Counted from the stretch's first letter, positions 15,310 to 24,699 are shown. The stretch is DNA of 64,000 bases from JALYRV01 sp040902895 (GCA_040902895.1 JBBDWL010000138.1:62001-126000), one strand, 5' to 3'. Numbers and translations are program-made. The notes: generated by a model not told the origin, from the sequence alone.

Positions 15310-16379
15310 GAACGGGAAATTGTACCAAACGGTTTTGGGCTGAACATGTAGAGCGCCGCGCCCGGAAGGTTGCCGACGTACCCCAGCGCAAGAAACAGCA
15401 CTGACAGTGCGAAGGCGGGCGCATCCGCGACACCCGCCTGCGCGAAGAAGAATACGAACGCCGCCTGACTCGTGCCGATGCCGTTGACCGTGATGGGCAG
15501 CAGCATGATTAAAAGAATCAACGGCACGAACGCGAAGTACGCGGCCGGGCCCGCGGTGATCCCGACAGACAGACCGAGCAGCCAGGCCTGCAGAATGCGC
15601 AGCACCTGCACCGCAACGGATGCGACCAGCACCGCCCCGGCCACACGGTGATGCCGCCGGTACGCCTGCAGGGCATCGACAAGCCGTGCGATCCCGCGGC
15701 GGACGCGGCCGTCCGGCATCCTTTCGAGACGGCGAAGGCCGATCGCCGCGGATCGTTCACTGAACACGACTGCAAGACCGGCCGCGCATGCCGCGAGCGT
15801 GCCGATCATCGCGGCAACGATGAGACCGTCGTCGGCGAGCGACGGCGCAACCATCAGGCCGGCAATGGCCATGATCAGCAGCGCCACCACGCCAAGCAGG
15901 CGATCCATCAGGACCGAGGCCAGCGATTCGTGCGTTGTGATGCCTTCGCGCGCGAGACTCCAGGTGCGCACCGCATCTCCGCCGACGCTGCCGGGCAGAA
16001 ACGAGCCGACGAACGTGCTGATGAAAAAGATGCGCATGAGCGCGCCGGCGCGAGGCCGCGTGCCGGGCGCGAGCGGCGCGAGCAGGGCGATCCACCGCAC
16101 CGCCATGAGCCCCCGATCGATGAACACGAGCAGGATGGCGGCGGTCGCGTAGCGCCAGTCGATGCCGGCAAGCGCGACGCCCACCGCGCGGGGATCGGCC
16201 AGCCAGATCATCAGGGCCGTCAGGCCCGTGGCGACGAAAATCCGGAGCAGATGGGTCAGCGTACCGGTTGGGGCAGCGTTTCGAGGTGCCGGGCCGGATC
16301 GTGCTTGACCTTGTAAGCACGCCGCAGGAATTTCACGTAGGGCACGACCTGCTTCATCGCGCCCACGTTCACCTGACAC
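15306..16379 (-). CDS. UPF0104 / lysylphosphatidylglycerol synthase TM-region flippase-like protein
   Basis: Up to 357 residues, with about eight transmembrane helices in the core. The conserved segments are FFISTFVGSFLPGSVGGDAVRTW, VLMDRLLGVVALL and LPITVNGIGTSQAAFVFFF, as in the membrane half of MprF and GtrA-like lipid translocases. The start is unresolved. GTG 16379 gives a 124-base overlap with the radical SAM gene and an unusual 40-residue leader. No ATG, GTG or TTG lies nearer the first helix; a CTG at 16259, overlapping the radical SAM stop, would fit best. It may translocate a lipid-linked product. Confidence 0.75.
   Translation of the reverse strand: MSGERGRDEAGRALREIPAACLQGQARSGPAPRNAAPTGTLTHLLRIFVATGLTALMIWLADPRAVGVALAGIDWRYATAAILLVFIDRGLMAVRWIALLAPLAPGTRPRAGALMRIFFISTFVGSFLPGSVGGDAVRTWSLAREGITTHESLASVLMDRLLGVVALLIMAIAGLMVAPSLADDGLIVAAMIGTLAACAAGLAVVFSERSAAIGLRRLERMPDGRVRRGIARLVDALQAYRRHHRVAGAVLVASVAVQVLRILQAWLLGLSVGITAGPAAYFAFVPLILLIMLLPITVNGIGTSQAAFVFFFAQAGVADAPAFALSVLFLALGYVGNLPGAALYMFSPKPFGTISRS
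15319..15324 (-). promoter_or_regulatory. -10-like hexamer of the SGNH lipoprotein gene
   Basis: TACAAT on the minus strand, nine bases ahead of the ATG at 15309. It overlaps the 3' end of the upstream flippase-like gene, so this gene may have its own leaderless transcript. Confidence 0.4.
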
Positions 16380-17416
16380 GGGCTGAGGCAGGTCGGGCAG
16401 GTGTCGCGCTTCATCTCTTCGCGATGCGCGAGATTGCCGGCGTCGAAGTACAGCTTCTCGGCGGGCGTTTCGAGCACGTTGCCGATCTTTTTCGAGTTCT
16501 CGCAGTAGAACAGATCGCCGTTCGGATTGAGCAGCAGACCCTGCCGCTGGAACGGGCAGGGCATCGTGCGGTGATACCCGTTGGCAATCATGTCGGCATA
16601 GTGCAGGTACATGAACGCCTGGCCGCTCAGCACTGATTCTTCGGCAACGCGGTCGACGAAAAACTTGCGCATGTACTGCTCTTCACGCTGCTGGAATCCG
16701 ACGCTGGCCTCGAGATCCTTGTTGTGCAGCATGTTGTCGGTGAACCGCAGCATGTTGAACACGACGTCGAGCTTCTTCGTGCGCGCCCAGGCCAGGATGT
16801 TCTCGGCGTCTTCCAGATTCTTCGCGAAAATCGTGGACGCAATCCCGAACTGGAAGTGCGGATGCTTCTCGGCCAGCGTCTGCATCGCCGCAATCGTCTT
16901 GCCCGCCTTGTCGAACGCGTTCTTGACGTTGCGCACCTGGGCATGCGTATCGCCCACGCCGTCGACCGACACGCGCACGCTCAGGAGCAGGCCCTTCTTG
17001 CCGCAGAACTCGACGATGCGCGTGAGCATGGGAATGGCGCGGGCATGCGAGATACCGGTGGTGTTGATGCCAATCTTGCGCAGCCGCGGCAGGCGGCGCT
17101 GGAAGAGCTCCACCATTTCGGGCAAATCGTTGCGTGTGGTCGGCTCGCCGCCCGAGATGTTCAGGTTTTCTACGGCGTGCCAGAACGGATCGTTCATGAC
17201 GGGATCGAGCTGCTCGAGCGTCATGTCTTCCTTGCGGTTGCCCCACTTCCAGTTGTTGCACATCTCGCAGCGCGCGTCGCAGACCCAGGTGCAGTTGTAG
17301 ATCAGCACCGTGGGGCGGATCGCCTTCACCGTCGCCAGCGCGGCCGTGGCGATGTCGCGAGGCACGCCCGCGGCGGACCTGGCCAGGTACTGCAGGCGAA
17401 AGCTGGATGTGGACAT
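16256..17416 (-). CDS. Radical SAM/SPASM-like protein
   Basis: 386 residues. The 4Fe-4S cluster motif is CDARCEMC (CxxxCxxC) near residues 46-53, followed by NISGGEPTTR (the GGEP SAM-binding motif) and SVRVSVDGVG. The C-terminal part has CPFQRQG, CENSKK and CPTCLSPC, a likely second cluster (SPASM/twitch type). It lies directly upstream of a flippase-like gene on the same strand, so an envelope or glycan modification is likely, but the substrate cannot be inferred. TAGAAT lies 12 bases upstream of the ATG. Confidence 0.85.
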   Translation of the reverse strand: MSTSSFRLQYLARSAAGVPRDIATAALATVKAIRPTVLIYNCTWVCDARCEMCNNWKWGNRKEDMTLEQLDPVMNDPFWHAVENLNISGGEPTTRNDLPEMVELFQRRLPRLRKIGINTTGISHARAIPMLTRIVEFCGKKGLLLSVRVSVDGVGDTHAQVRNVKNAFDKAGKTIAAMQTLAEKHPHFQFGIASTIFAKNLEDAENILAWARTKKLDVVFNMLRFTDNMLHNKDLEASVGFQQREEQYMRKFFVDRVAEESVLSGQAFMYLHYADMIANGYHRTMPCPFQRQGLLLNPNGDLFYCENSKKIGNVLETPAEKLYFDAGNLAHREEMKRDTCPTCLSPCQVNVGAMKQVVPYVKFLRRAYKVKHDPARHLETLPQPVR

Positions 17417-17551
17417 GGGGCGCCTTCCATTCTAACAAATCGCCGTCCTCCCGACCCGAGATCAGCCAAAAAACCTAAGAAAAACGCGAGAAACGCCGGC
17501 CAGCCGTGCTACTATCTCGCCGCTCCCCTTACTGAGTCTCTCGAGGTGGCA

Positions 17552-18367
17552 ATGATTTCGAGTCGTACGCGTCTCGCGCCGCTTGCCGGCGCCGCACTGT
17601 TTCTTCTTTTCGCTTCCACAACTGATCTTTCGGCACAGACGACGCCTGACCCGCCGCCTGCCGGACAACAAACAGCGCCAGCGGCGCCTGCGCCGCGGCT
17701 TTTCTCTGCCTGGACCGATCGTCTCTTCGTCAACGTGAGCCTGGGCCAGCAGTGGATGAACCAGCAGCTGCGGACGAGCGGCAGCATCGCCGACGTCTAC
17801 GAAGAAACGGCGACGTGGGAATCGTCATCCGAGGTCGACGACTCGCAGCTGTTCGACATCGCGGGCGGCGTCCGCCTCTGGAAAAACCTGGCATTCGGCG
17901 CCGGCTTCACACGCACCAGCGACACCCACACCGCTGACTTTGATGCGTTGATTCCCGACACGCTCGAGTTCGATAGCCCGCATGCCGACACACGCACGAT
18001 CGAGGGCCTCGAGCGCGAAGAGACGATCATTCATCTCTCGGCTATCTGGATGGTGCCAATCACCGGTCGGATCGACATCGCGCTGTCGGGCGGTCCGTCG
18101 TTTTTCAACGTGACGCAGGACTACGTCGCCGGCATGACCGTGACGCCGGGCGAATCGACCATCGCCGACGTCACCACATCGTCATTCAAGCGATCCGTCA
18201 CCGGGTTTCACATCGCGGCTGACGGCACGGTGCGCGTGATCCGCAATGCGGGCGTCGGGTTCCTGATCCGCTATGCGACGGCGAAACTCGATACGCCCGA
18301 ATTGCTCGGCGGCACTATCGACGTCGGCGGCTTCCAGGGGCTGGCGGGAGTGCGGATCCGGTTCTAG
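17552..18367 (+). CDS. Outer-membrane beta-barrel protein
   Basis: 271 residues. A signal peptide (LAGAALFLLFASTTDLSAQ) is followed by a Pro/Gln-rich linker and amphipathic strands. It ends with the barrel-closing strand FQGLAGVRIRF. The ATG at 17552 is chosen for its GAGGTGG ribosome-binding site; a TACTAT at 17510-17515 could be the -10. The architecture resembles the protein at 8043, with the same Arg-Phe end. Porin-like or structural function; no substrate can be named. Confidence 0.78.
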   Translation: MISSRTRLAPLAGAALFLLFASTTDLSAQTTPDPPPAGQQTAPAAPAPRLFSAWTDRLFVNVSLGQQWMNQQLRTSGSIADVYEETATWESSSEVDDSQLFDIAGGVRLWKNLAFGAGFTRTSDTHTADFDALIPDTLEFDSPHADTRTIEGLEREETIIHLSAIWMVPITGRIDIALSGGPSFFNVTQDYVAGMTVTPGESTIADVTTSSFKRSVTGFHIAADGTVRVIRNAGVGFLIRYATAKLDTPELLGGTIDVGGFQGLAGVRIRF

Positions 18368-18399
18368 CGGCTGCGCGAGCGACGGCCGTCAGTGATGCC

Positions 18400-18523
18400 G
18401 GTGCTCGGGGCTTGGTCCGGTATTCATGCGCGCCGGCGAGGCGCGGCCGCGCCAAAGAGCGGTCGCGGCTGCGATCCTTTAACGCCGTCGCGAATGAACA
18501 CCGGACACCGCCCCTGCGCCTGA
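18400..18523 (-). repeat. Repeat family C, copy 2
   Basis: Near-identical to the reverse complement of the element at 9705. It starts GTGCTCGGGGCTTGGTCCGG, contains GCCAAAGAGCGGTCGC and CCTTTAACGCCGTCGCGAAT, and ends ACACCGCCCCTGCGCC. It lies between the convergent outer-membrane protein gene and the GT39-like gene that ends at 18548. Confidence 0.88.
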
Positions 18524-18547
18524 CAGAGCCGCCGCGTTGCTGCGCGG

Positions 18548-20305
18548 TTATTGCGGCCGCGGGGTCGTGCGTGTGAACAGATAAATACGCGGATGGTCAA
18601 AGAGGCGGAACGTGAGTTCCGCCTCATCGTCGTTAATAGACACACCGAACAGCGACGGATAGACCTTGAAGCTGCGCTGCAGCTTGAATCCCAGCTCACC
18701 GGCGAACAGTTTCCGGTAGTACTCCTTGACGACGCCGTGCTCTGACGCCGGGAGGGCGTCGTAGAACTGGACGTAGGTGTCGTCCATGAGGATGTAATCG
18801 GCCAGCGCCAGACGCTGCGCGATGTACTCGCGTTTCTGATCATCGGTCGGGCGGCGGCTGTAGAGATGCCTGTACGTGTCGAGCGCGTACATCCGGTAGT
18901 AGTCGTGCCGCTCGCCCTGAGGCCCCCAAATCATGTAATCGGCATCGAAGGCCGGCTCGGTGAGATATCTGCCGGTTGGGGGCGTGTTGTGCGTCGGCTC
19001 GATCAGAATGTGCGCATCCTTCTGCACGTGGCGCAGCAGGTATTGCGACGCCTGCAGGCGCACATCAGGCTTGACGAACACGTTCATGTAGGCCAGGGCC
19101 CACAGCGTGGTGGTGACGCAGACGATCCATGTTGCGGCCAGGGCTGGACGGCGCCAGCGCGCGCGGCCGAGCAGGTCGGCGCTCAGCACGCCGGCGGCAA
19201 CGGCCAGGGCGGGCGCAAGCGGCACCGTGTAGCGGATGAACGGCAGCGCGGTCTGTCCGGCGGCGATGAAATAAAAAATCGGAAAGGCCGCGGCGGTCAG
19301 CGATGCTCGCGTGCGCATCCAGAGGAGCCACGCGACGCCCATCAGGCCCCAGATCTCGAGCGCGGGACCGAGTCCCCACCAGAGCAGGTTCGTGAACCAG
19401 TACGTGCGCGGTGCGATGCCGGTGAAGTGCGCCGCCCACACGCCGGCGTTCGCGCCCATCTCCATCGGCTGCGTGACGAGCTCTGCGACATCGGCGCGGA
19501 ACTTGTCGTAATGCAGATACACGTGCGGATCGAGCAGCAGGAACGTGGCAAGCGCGACGACGAGGGGCACGATGCCCGTCAACACCCACCGAAGCAGCGC
19601 CCCACGCTGCTGCAGGGCCCCGGGCCACGCGAACGTGCGCGGCGATGCAAGATGGGCGACGGCAATGACGGGCGCCAGGAACGCCGCGCTGTACTTGCAG
19701 AGCACGGCCGCGCCGAAGGCGACGCCGGCAGCCACGTAGCTGCGCACGCGCGCGCGCCCGGCGATGTGCATCGCCGCAAGCCACGTGAGCACGCAGAAGA
19801 ACGTGAGGCTCACATCGACCGAAAAGAAATGCGAGTCGCGCAGGTGGATGACTGAAACGGCAAGAAGACCCGCCGCGAGCATGCCGGCGCGCGGCCCAGC
19901 CACTCGCCGCGCTAGCAGGAACACCAGCGGAATGGTTGCTGTTCCAAGCGTCGCCGAGATCGCGCGGCCCATCACCATGAACGTCACGCCATCGCGAATC
20001 CCCACGAGCTCCAGCGGCCGTACGAGCGCCTCATAGGCACTCAGCACGCCAATCAGCATGTACATCGGCCCAGGCGAGTACATGAAGAACTTCGGCGCGA
20101 GCGCGGCGTTCCAGAAATCCTTGCGGAGCTCCAGCGCGCCGGAAAACACGAAGTGCTCGTCGATGTGGAAGTGGTGGTACGGCGCCCCCCATCCGAGGTT
20201 GTAGAAGCGCAGGCACGCGCCGGCGAGCGTGATCAGACCGACGGCCAGCGCCGTGCTGCTCAGCCGCCGCCGGGGCGGTTGGGATTCGGAGGTGATGGCC
20301 GCGCC
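18548..20305 (-). CDS. GT39-like membrane glycosyltransferase, start codon unresolved
   Basis: About 560-585 residues with ten or more transmembrane helices. The catalytic first-loop motif is FHIDEHFVFSG, with DSHFFSVDVSLTF in the next loop. The first canonical start (GTG 20149) lies just after this motif. Upstream codons in the same frame encode the first helix and the motif (ALAVGLITLAGACLRF, then YNLGWGAPYHHFHIDEHF), so they must be translated. Between the TAG of the upstream radical SAM gene (20306-20308) and 20149, only ATC (20296) or CTG (20263) could start. Same-frame readthrough of the TAG is the alternative. Confidence 0.78.
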   Translation of the reverse strand, partial: GAAITSESQPPRRRLSSTALAVGLITLAGACLRFYNLGWGAPYHHFHIDEHFVFSGALELRKDFWNAALAPKFFMYSPGPMYMLIGVLSAYEALVRPLELVGIRDGVTFMVMGRAISATLGTATIPLVFLLARRVAGPRAGMLAAGLLAVSVIHLRDSHFFSVDVSLTFFCVLTWLAAMHIAGRARVRSYVAAGVAFGAAVLCKYSAAFLAPVIAVAHLASPRTFAWPGALQQRGALLRWVLTGIVPLVVALATFLLLDPHVYLHYDKFRADVAELVTQPMEMGANAGVWAAHFTGIAPRTYWFTNLLWWGLGPALEIWGLMGVAWLLWMRTRASLTAAAFPIFYFIAAGQTALPFIRYTVPLAPALAVAAGVLSADLLGRARWRRPALAATWIVCVTTTLWALAYMNVFVKPDVRLQASQYLLRHVQKDAHILIEPTHNTPPTGRYLTEPAFDADYMIWGPQGERHDYYRMYALDTYRHLYSRRPTDDQKREYIAQRLALADYILMDDTYVQFYDALPASEHGVVKEYYRKLFAGELGFKLQRSFKVYPSLFGVSINDDEAELTFRLFDHPRIYLFTRTTPRPQ

Positions 20306-21412
20306 CTAGGCCCCGGAGGGCATGAGGGCCTTCTGGCGAGACGTGCCCGACACCGTCGCTTTCGCGAGGTTGCCAAGGATCGTCGGATAGGCCTCGCAAG
20401 GCGTCCAGCAGTGCGAGCAGCGCTCCTCGACGACCTCTTCGCGCAGGTCCTTGCGCCGCTGGCTGTCCCACAGCTGCTGCAGGTCGAACGACGCGTCGCG
20501 CAGGTTGCCGATGCGCTCATCCCAGATGGAGCAGGGATACAGGTTCCAGTACGCATCGATGAAGCATGACGATGAGAGCGCGGTGCAGGGCAGAGGCGAG
20601 CGCCCGGTCTCGTAGTACTTCGTGATCAGCGCCTGATAGCGATCCTCGAGGAACTTCACGGGATGCAGCGCCGAGCCGGTCCTGGATCGGTGATCGGCGA
20701 CGGCCTTCAGGATGTCGCCGTGATGGCCCGACACGACGCGCGACTGGCCGAGGTTCGCGAAATAGTGGCCCGATTCGTGGCCGATGTTCAGATGCAGCTC
20801 GGACTGCTGGAAATCAGGGATGACCTGCCGAATCGCCGCGATGGTCTCGTCGACCTTCGTCGCGTTCTTTTCCATCAGCGTCATGCCGACGACCGTCTGG
20901 AAGTTCGAGCGCTTGATGCCGCGCAGCCGGCGATAGGTTTCGATGCCGCGATCCCAGCTGCCGGGCAGGCCTCGCAGCTCTTCGTGCAGCTCGCGCGGCC
21001 CGTCGATGCTGATCGTCGTCATCAGGCGGCCGACGCCGCGCTTGAGCGTGTTCTCGACCAGCGAAACCGTCTTGTCGCCGAACCAGCCCGTGGTGGGGAA
21101 GTTGAGCAGAAAGAGATTGCGGTTCGACTTCTGAATCGCGGCGAAGACATCGTCGATGTCGCGGCGCATCAGCAGCTCGCCGCCGGTGAGGTGCACCCAG
21201 CGGAACTGCGGCCAGCGTCCGAAGAAGATCTCGATCTCTTCGGACGTCATCTCGTTCTTGCTCTTCTTCTGCCAGATATTGCACATCTGGCAGCGGAAAT
21301 TGCAGTGATACGTCGCGACGAACGTGACCTTGTAGGGCAGCGCAGGCGTACGCAGATTGGCGCCGAGAATGGCCGTACCAAGGCCGACTTGTTTCGTGAT
21401 CATCGCGTTCAT
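20306..21412 (-). CDS. Radical SAM/SPASM-like protein
   Basis: 368 residues. The cluster motif is CNFRCQMC near residues 37-44, followed by the HLTGGELL motif and TTISIDGP. The C-terminal half has CSIWDERIGN and CSHCWTPCEA, a second-cluster pattern as in SPASM proteins that modify peptides, lipids or sugars. ATG 21412 or 21403 may start it; a TATAAT at 21420-21415 fits 21403 better (11-base gap). Its TAG stop is in the same frame as the following GT39-like gene. Confidence 0.85.
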   Translation of the reverse strand: MNAMITKQVGLGTAILGANLRTPALPYKVTFVATYHCNFRCQMCNIWQKKSKNEMTSEEIEIFFGRWPQFRWVHLTGGELLMRRDIDDVFAAIQKSNRNLFLLNFPTTGWFGDKTVSLVENTLKRGVGRLMTTISIDGPRELHEELRGLPGSWDRGIETYRRLRGIKRSNFQTVVGMTLMEKNATKVDETIAAIRQVIPDFQQSELHLNIGHESGHYFANLGQSRVVSGHHGDILKAVADHRSRTGSALHPVKFLEDRYQALITKYYETGRSPLPCTALSSSCFIDAYWNLYPCSIWDERIGNLRDASFDLQQLWDSQRRKDLREEVVEERCSHCWTPCEAYPTILGNLAKATVSGTSRQKALMPSGA

Positions 21413-21436
21413 TAATTATACAGATCGGGAGTCCTG

Positions 21437-22993
21437 CTAGCTTGCCGCCCGTGCGCCGCGCGCCGCGGCTACTGACTGCTGGCTGCGGCTGCGCATGCGA
21501 TGCGCGAGGTCCTGCAGCGACTTGTCGAGCCGCGATTCCTGTTTGTGCTGGATCAGGTTCGACACGAGCTTGACGGCGCGCCATGGCCGCATCGCGTATT
21601 GCGTGCCATAGAAGGTCAGGAAGCCCATGATCCGGTACCGGTTGAGCACCTTCGGACTCAACCCTTCGGTGTACGACACCGATTGGGAGAAGTCCTTGTA
21701 GGCGCCAAGACTCAGGAAGTAGTCGTCGGACAGTTCCGGAATGCGTCCCGACGCGCGCAGTTCCTTGTAAAGCTGCGAGCCCGGATACGGTGAGAACAGC
21801 GAGATGCTCATGTCCTGCACGCCCGATCGGCCCATGCGCGCCAGGAATCGAACGGTCTCGCCAAGCTCCGACCGCGTTTCGCCGGGAAAGCCCATGATGA
21901 TGTTCAGCTTCACGTTCAAACCGTTGCGCACCGCGCCCCGCACCGAGTGCTCGAGCCGATCGAGCTTCACGACCTTCTTGATCCGTTTGAGCACCGCCGG
22001 CGATCCGCTCTCGGGCGCGTAGCTCATGTTGCGGCAGCCCGATTCATACAGCATCCGGCTCACTTCATCGTCGATGGCCTCTGACCGCGTGCCGCTTGGC
22101 AGCTGCCAGGTGAACGTCATCTTGCGCTCGAGGATCGCGTTCGTGAACTGCAGAATCCAGCTGCGCTTCACAATGGCGGTCAGATCGTAGAAGTCGAAGT
22201 TCGTGGCGCCGTACTTGTCCTGATACGCCTGAATCTCGTCGAGCACGTTGTTGACATCGCGCGCGTACCATCGCGTCGTCCACATCTCGGGATTCGAGCA
22301 GAACGTGCACTCGTAGGGACAGCCGCGGGTGGCGAGAATCGGCATGCTGCGGCCGCGGTCGACGCCAAAGCTGAAGCCGTTGTCGAGATAGGCGCCGACC
22401 GGCACCAGATGCCACGCCGGCCACGGAATGTCGTCGATGCTGCGGATGCGGCTGCGCGGGCCAGTCGCGCGAACGCCGCCGTTGCCGTCGCGCACCACCA
22501 GGCCGGGAATCGTGTCCCAGGACCGGCCTTCCTCGAACGCGTTCACCAGATCGACGATGGTCTCTTCACCTTCGCCGATGACGCACGCATCGACCTCGGG
22601 CGTCGACGTCAGCGTGAAGTCGGGAACGGCCGTAATGTGCTCGCCGCCCATCACGATCGGCACGCCGGGAAAGCGCGTGCGCGCAAGGCCGACCAGGCGC
22701 CGAATCTCGGGCCAGTCCTGCGAGAACATGCACGAGACGCCGATCAGCTGCGTATCGGGCTTGATGCGCTCGACGATCTCCTCGCTCTTGAGGCCGATCG
22801 CCATCACCGTGTCGTTGAACAGAGATGTAATCTGAAAGGGGTTCTCGCCGACGCCGTCGACGATCCGCACCTCGTGCCCGGCCTGGATCAGGCTTGCCGC
22901 GATATACGCCGGCCCGATCGGAGGCGTCAACGGTCCTGAGTCCGACCACGTCGGTACAAGCAGCGGCGGCCGCAGGATCGTTACGATGGCCAT
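21437..22993 (-). CDS. B12-binding-domain radical SAM protein
   Basis: 518 residues. The N-terminal 160 residues resemble a cobalamin-binding Rossmann domain (LTPPIGPAYIAASLIQAGHEV, VMGGEHIT), without an obvious DxHxxG. The radical SAM motif CPYECTFC lies around 225-232, followed by APESGSPAVLKRIKK and GFPGETRSE. This BchE/HpnJ-type layout is used for methylation or rearrangement of lipids and other unreactive carbons. A TACACT hexamer lies 10 bases upstream on the minus strand. It clusters with a second radical SAM gene and a GT39-like gene, suggesting lipid or glycan tailoring. Confidence 0.88.
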   Translation of the reverse strand: MAIVTILRPPLLVPTWSDSGPLTPPIGPAYIAASLIQAGHEVRIVDGVGENPFQITSLFNDTVMAIGLKSEEIVERIKPDTQLIGVSCMFSQDWPEIRRLVGLARTRFPGVPIVMGGEHITAVPDFTLTSTPEVDACVIGEGEETIVDLVNAFEEGRSWDTIPGLVVRDGNGGVRATGPRSRIRSIDDIPWPAWHLVPVGAYLDNGFSFGVDRGRSMPILATRGCPYECTFCSNPEMWTTRWYARDVNNVLDEIQAYQDKYGATNFDFYDLTAIVKRSWILQFTNAILERKMTFTWQLPSGTRSEAIDDEVSRMLYESGCRNMSYAPESGSPAVLKRIKKVVKLDRLEHSVRGAVRNGLNVKLNIIMGFPGETRSELGETVRFLARMGRSGVQDMSISLFSPYPGSQLYKELRASGRIPELSDDYFLSLGAYKDFSQSVSYTEGLSPKVLNRYRIMGFLTFYGTQYAMRPWRAVKLVSNLIQHKQESRLDKSLQDLAHRMRSRSQQSVAAARGARAAS

Positions 22994-23061
22994 TTGTGCA
23001 TAAAGTGTAGCATGGCCTATACTTAGCGCCTACCCAGCCGTTCCCGAACCTACGCGCTTTG

Positions 23062-23739
23062 ATGCCCAGCAGCCGAGTCACCGTTGTCATTCCCACACGC
23101 GACGAAGAGGGGTTGATCGCCGAGATCATCGAGGGCGTTCGTCCGCACGCTGACGAGGTGCTGGTGGTCGATGGCCATTCCCGCGACCGAACGCGCGAGA
23201 TTGCTCACGCCAACGGCGCGCGTGTGGTGCTCGACGGCGGCAAGGGCAAGGGTGAAGCCCTGCGGATGTCGCTGCACGAGGCCACCGGCGACATCGTGGT
23301 GTTCATCGATGCCGACGGCTCCCACGATCCGAAGGACATCCCGGCCATGGTCGCGCCAATCCAGTCGGGCGACTTCGACCTGGTGATTGGCTCGCGCGGC
23401 CGCGGCGGCAGCGACGAGCTGCACGGCACCATCGAGCAGTTCATCCGGTACATCGGGTCGCAGCTGATCACACTTGCGATCAACTACCGCTGGAATGTGC
23501 GCCTCACCGACAGCCAGAACGGCTTTCGCGCGATTCGCCGCGACGTGGGCGCGAAGCTCGGACTGACCTCGAATCTCACGACCATCGAGCAGGAGATGCT
23601 CATGAAGGCCCTCAAGCACGGCCACCGGGTCACCGAGGTGCCGAGCCATGAGTACGAGCGCAAGTGGGGGACGTCGAAGGTCGTCGTCTGGAAGCTTTGG
23701 TTCGCGTACGTCTCGAACTTCCTCAGAAACATCTTCTAA
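23062..23739 (+). CDS. Family 2 glycosyltransferase, DPM1-like
   Basis: 225 residues, a single GT-A domain without C-terminal membrane helices. The motifs are VTVVIPTRDEEGLI, VVDGHSRDRT, KGKGEALRMSL, VFIDADGSHDP (metal-binding DxD) and SQNGFRAIRRDV. These match dolichyl/polyprenyl-phosphate mannose synthase relatives. The ATG at 23062 is preferred over the TTG one codon upstream. A divergent TATACT lies at 23018-23023. It is transcribed away from the radical SAM cluster and ends at a strong terminator. Confidence 0.88.
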   Translation: MPSSRVTVVIPTRDEEGLIAEIIEGVRPHADEVLVVDGHSRDRTREIAHANGARVVLDGGKGKGEALRMSLHEATGDIVVFIDADGSHDPKDIPAMVAPIQSGDFDLVIGSRGRGGSDELHGTIEQFIRYIGSQLITLAINYRWNVRLTDSQNGFRAIRRDVGAKLGLTSNLTTIEQEMLMKALKHGHRVTEVPSHEYERKWGTSKVVVWKLWFAYVSNFLRNIF

Positions 23740-23743
23740 AAAC

Positions 23744-23777
23744 AAAACGGCGCGTCCCTTTCGGAACGCGCCGTTTT
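23744..23777. terminator. Bidirectional intrinsic terminator
   Basis: Perfect stem AAAACGGCGCGT against ACGCGCCGTTTT around a CCCTTTCGGA loop, with T or A tracts on both sides. It serves the GT2 gene (ending 23739) and the convergent lipoprotein gene (ending 23798). Confidence 0.92.
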
Positions 23778-23797
23778 CTGTTTCGATCGCCGTTGCG

Positions 23798-24580
23798 CTA
23801 CTGAATTTCGCAGACGTCGACGCGGCTACCCTCTTTCGGGAGATTGTGGCCGCTCCACTGCGGCTCGTTCTCGTCCAGCAGAACGTCGAACTGCTCCTGA
23901 GCGCTGCCCTGGCCTCTGCAGATGATGTCGCAGGAATAGCCGTGGCAGTTGTTGCCGCTCTGCTTCACGAGAATGCCCCACGGCCCGCCGGGGACGCCAG
24001 CCCGATTGAAGTCCCACGCGACGTCTCGCATCATTATGTACAGCGCCTCGTGGTTGCCCTCGAGAGGCCCGGCGGGGAACCGCTTGCGATGGCACTCGAT
24101 GATCGCCAGCGGGTTCGGCCCAAAGTGCGAGCAGCTGAAGCGCGTGAAGGTCTTGAACGCTCCTGACGCTGACCACGGCCCAACGAGCGCGCCCAGACGC
24201 GCGCGCACCCGCCAGGTGTAGTTCGTGCCGAAGTCCAGGTCGCTCGTGAGCTCGACGCTTGTCGACGAGCCTGGCCCCTGGTTGAGGTTCATCGAGACGA
24301 CCCGCAGACCATCAGGATTGATGATCTCGAAGTCGTACGTGAACGTCTGGCCGTTCGCGTACTTCGTCGTGGAATGACGGAACTCGAACGGGGGATCCAG
24401 ATCGGTCAGCTCGACGCCTCCGATGGGCGACACCAGCTGCGGCGCGGTCACCTTCATCGTTTCGCCATTGGCGCCGGCGCTGCCAATAGAGGACAAAGCC
24501 AAGGGGGCGAGCGGCGCCTGCGGGGCACCGGTACAGCCCACGGCCAGGAGTACAGCAAAGCTGACAGCAATTTGTTTCAT
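23798..24580 (-). CDS. Lipoprotein with fibronectin-like domain and conserved cysteine-rich C-terminal domain
   Basis: 260 residues. The lipobox is LLAVGCTG. Residues about 45-145 form a fibronectin type III-like domain (PQLVSPIGG, FEFRHSTTK, YTWRVRARLG, GPWSASG). The last 100 residues contain CSHFGPNPLAIIECHRKRF, WGILVKQSGNNCHGYSCDI and FDVLLDENEPQW. The same C-terminal domain occurs in the neighbour at 24700. The start at 24580 is set by the signal sequence. The domain is not recognised; its six cysteines suggest disulfide bonding outside the cytoplasm. Confidence 0.75.
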   Translation of the reverse strand: MKQIAVSFAVLLAVGCTGAPQAPLAPLALSSIGSAGANGETMKVTAPQLVSPIGGVELTDLDPPFEFRHSTTKYANGQTFTYDFEIINPDGLRVVSMNLNQGPGSSTSVELTSDLDFGTNYTWRVRARLGALVGPWSASGAFKTFTRFSCSHFGPNPLAIIECHRKRFPAGPLEGNHEALYIMMRDVAWDFNRAGVPGGPWGILVKQSGNNCHGYSCDIICRGQGSAQEQFDVLLDENEPQWSGHNLPKEGSRVDVCEIQ

Positions 24581-24646
24581 AAGCGTGTCCGAAAATGGGC
24601 GCGCGCATGATAACACGGCCCGGCGGTTATTGTCGACGGAGAGGAG

Positions 24647-24672
24647 CCGGATGTTCCCTTCGGAACATCCGG
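24647..24672. terminator. Hairpin between the paralogous lipoprotein genes
   Basis: An 11-bp perfect stem CCGGATGTTCC/GGAACATCCGG with a short CTT-type loop. No clear T tract follows on the minus strand. It may attenuate transcription or stabilise mRNA rather than act as a full terminator. Confidence 0.55.
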
Positions 24673-24699
24673 CCGGGGAGCCAGGGCTCGTCGCCTTGG

